Source: Halovenus sp. (lineage in GTDB: Archaea > Halobacteriota > Halobacteria > Halobacteriales > Haloarculaceae). From it: 6,295 nt of DNA. The stretch spans positions 1-6,295 of the forward strand of contig JAQCNR010000239.1 of assembly GCA_028274925.1 (NCBI GenBank), read 5' to 3'. A model generated the notes under the pieces. It was not told where the DNA came from. It saw nothing but the letters and a program-made list of their open reading frames with translations, and made no database searches. Position numbers and translations under genes: made by a program. Of this stretch, positions 4,561-6,295 are shown piece after piece (the stretch's first letter is position 1; each line of letters starts with the position of its first letter).

Positions 4561-6295
4561 ATGTCCACAGAAGGCTATACACGCGTTACAGACATCGACT
4601 CACTGCAGGACGAGGGGCGGGAAGTCGTCTCCGCGGATGGGCAAGCGGTCGTGTTGTTCTACCACGAAGGGTCGGTCTACGCCGTCGACAACCGCTGTCC
4701 GCACATGGGCTTTCCACTCTCGAAAGGAACTGTCGAAGAGGGGATGCTGACCTGTCACTGGCACCACGCACGCTTCGAGTTAGCCTGTGGGGATACCTTT
4801 GACATCTGGGCCGACGACGTCCAGACCTACCCGACGAAGGTCCGTGACGGCAAGGTGCTGATCGACCCCAACCCGGAACCCGACGTGCCGCCGGAGACGT
4901 ACTGGCGCAACCGACTTGTCGACGGCCTGCGCGAGAACCTCTCGCTGGTGATGGCGAAGGGAGTAATCAATCTCGACAGTCTCGGTGAGGGGTTCGAGAC
5001 GCCGCTGGAGACGACACTGGAGTTTGGCGTCAGCTACCGCAACGCTGGCTGGGGACGGGGGTTGACCACGCTCGGCACGATGGCGACGCTGCACCGCTGG
5101 CTCGAACGCTCCGACAAGCAGCGGGCGATGTACGTCGGCGCGCGGGAGGTTGCGTCGAACTGCGCGGGTGAACCGCCGCGGTTCGAGCAGTACGAACTCA
5201 CCAACCAGACACTCTCGAAGGGGCGACTCAAGCAGTGGTTCCGTGAGACCTGTGAAGTCCGCGACGAGAACGGGGCAGAGCGAACGCTTCGGACTGCGGC
5301 CGCAGTGCTCTCGCCGGCGGAGACGGTCGAGATACTGCTGGCCGGGGCGACCGACCACCTCTATCTCAACAGCAGCCACACGCTCGATTTCATCAACAAA
5401 GCTTGCGAGACACTGGACCACGTTGGCTGGGACCGCGCGCCCGACGTGCTCGGTGCTGTTGTCCCGCAGATAACCGGCGCGAGTCGCGCCGAGGAACAGC
5501 AGGCGTGGCGCAAACCAGTCGATGTCGCGTCGCTGGTCTTCGACGCCCACGAGCGGTTGCCTGACCTCGTCGACGCCGGCCGCCGTCGCGAGTGGGAGCG
5601 ACCCAACGACTTTGTTGAGGAGTTGCTCGCCGAGGACCCGGAAGCCATCATTGACGCCCTGACGACAGCCATCGAGGAGGGCGCCAGTGCCGAGCAACTG
5701 ACCGACGCCGTTGCACAGGCAGCGACACGACGGGTCGCGCAGTTCGCCACCAGCAACGAGTTCAACGACTGGAACACGGTCCATCACACGTTCAGTTACG
5801 CGAACGCGGCCCACGAACTCGCGCGGCGAACAGACGCCATCGAGGCCTACCGCCCGGCCTTCGACGCCGCGATGAGTGTCTATCTCGACCGCTTCCTCAA
5901 TTCCCCGCCGGCGCGACTGCCCGACCCCGAATCGACCGACCGCGACCCAGAGGGGATTCGCACGGAGCTACTCGACACGTTCGATGAACAGGGCCGGGTC
6001 AACGACGCTGGCCGACTCGTCGCGGAGTACTTCGCGAGCGACGGAGATACCGAGGACCTCATCGAAACGCTCGGCACCGGACTGTTGCGCGAGGACCCGC
6101 AGTTCCACACGCTGCAGAATCTCGAGGGAGCAGTCCGTCGGTTCGACCGTGCAGATAGCACGGCCGGCAAGCAACTACCACTCGTCGCGGCGGCCCGCTA
6201 TATGAGCGCACACTACCCGACGCGACGCGAAGCCGAGCAGACATTCAGTATCGCAAAGCGACTCCACCGCGGCGAGACACTGCACGACGCGGAGT
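4561..6295 (+). CDS. Rieske [2Fe-2S] protein with a large helical C-terminal region (3' end cut)
   Basis: The frame stays open from the ATG at 4561 to the window edge (578 residues). Residues 1-105 form a Rieske ferredoxin-like domain: C46-P-H48 and C65-H-W-H68 supply the four cluster ligands with 16 residues between the pairs, followed by FELACGDTFDIWADDV. No signal peptide or membrane segment is visible, so it should be cytoplasmic. Residues about 115-578 are mostly helical and recognised by no named family I am sure of. They carry spaced histidines in conserved-looking motifs: DHLYLNSSHTLDFINKA (H266, H273), NDWNTVHHTFSYANAAH (H408, H409, H418), DPQFHTLQNLE (H516) and ARYMSAHYPTRRE (H551). 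I recall similar Rieske-plus-helical proteins in actinobacteria that end soon after such a segment, so little may be missing. A metal-dependent oxygenase- or questin-oxidase-like role fed electrons by the Rieske cluster is a guess. An antisense frame at 4780-5814 is a shadow. Confidence 0.85.
   Translation, partial: MSTEGYTRVTDIDSLQDEGREVVSADGQAVVLFYHEGSVYAVDNRCPHMGFPLSKGTVEEGMLTCHWHHARFELACGDTFDIWADDVQTYPTKVRDGKVLIDPNPEPDVPPETYWRNRLVDGLRENLSLVMAKGVINLDSLGEGFETPLETTLEFGVSYRNAGWGRGLTTLGTMATLHRWLERSDKQRAMYVGAREVASNCAGEPPRFEQYELTNQTLSKGRLKQWFRETCEVRDENGAERTLRTAAAVLSPAETVEILLAGATDHLYLNSSHTLDFINKACETLDHVGWDRAPDVLGAVVPQITGASRAEEQQAWRKPVDVASLVFDAHERLPDLVDAGRRREWERPNDFVEELLAEDPEAIIDALTTAIEEGASAEQLTDAVAQAATRRVAQFATSNEFNDWNTVHHTFSYANAAHELARRTDAIEAYRPAFDAAMSVYLDRFLNSPPARLPDPESTDRDPEGIRTELLDTFDEQGRVNDAGRLVAEYFASDGDTEDLIETLGTGLLREDPQFHTLQNLEGAVRRFDRADSTAGKQLPLVAAARYMSAHYPTRREAEQTFSIAKRLHRGETLHDAE

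Noticed and set aside
4780..5814. Long minus-strand open frame of 344 codons opposite the Rieske gene
   Set aside because: It is the antisense shadow of a GC-rich coding frame. Its translation is rich in R, V and L with no family motif, while the plus frame has intact Rieske ligands and acidic haloarchaeal composition.

Overview
The window looks like chromosomal DNA of a halophilic archaeon (class Halobacteria). The evidence is GC-rich coding sequence with strongly acidic proteins, an FtsZ1-type division protein with the acidic N-terminal extension and terminal DDIDYVE seen in haloarchaea, an archaeal-type RNase Z, and genes that start at or just after the transcription start, with BRE/TATA-like boxes about 25-35 bases before the ATG. 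The species cannot be named from the sequence. I see no mobile element, CRISPR array, tRNA or rRNA.

Layout, left to right. (1) 1-192, minus: the first 64 residues of an EamA/DMT-type membrane transporter, cut by the window edge. (2) 193-281: an AT-rich gap with a T-tract that probably ends the next gene. (3) 282-1244, minus: a D-isomer-specific 2-hydroxyacid dehydrogenase with all catalytic residues. (4) 1245-1360: a divergent control region rich in dyad symmetry. (5) 1361-1711, plus: an HxlR-family winged-helix regulator. (6) 1718-2173, minus: a small four-helix membrane protein (probably DUF2391), convergent with the regulator across only 6 bases. (7) 2256-3206, minus: ribonuclease Z, probably co-transcribed with the membrane protein. 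(8) 3207-3330: a divergent promoter region with a leaderless-type rnz promoter and two inverted repeats at the ftsZ promoter. (9) 3331-4494, plus: FtsZ1-type tubulin homologue. (10) 4561 to the right edge, plus: a large protein with an N-terminal Rieske [2Fe-2S] domain and a long helical, histidine-bearing C-terminal region of unknown function.

The genes do not form one pathway. Two local units matter. The dehydrogenase and HxlR regulator are divergent and share a symmetric control region, so the regulator may control itself and the dehydrogenase. The rnz and ftsZ genes are divergent and share a 124-base promoter region, placing a tRNA-maturation enzyme back to back with a division gene. The best candidates for something undescribed are the double inverted repeat over the ftsZ promoter, the ftsZ1-like gene as a possible extra paralogue, and the Rieske protein with its uncharacterised helical region.
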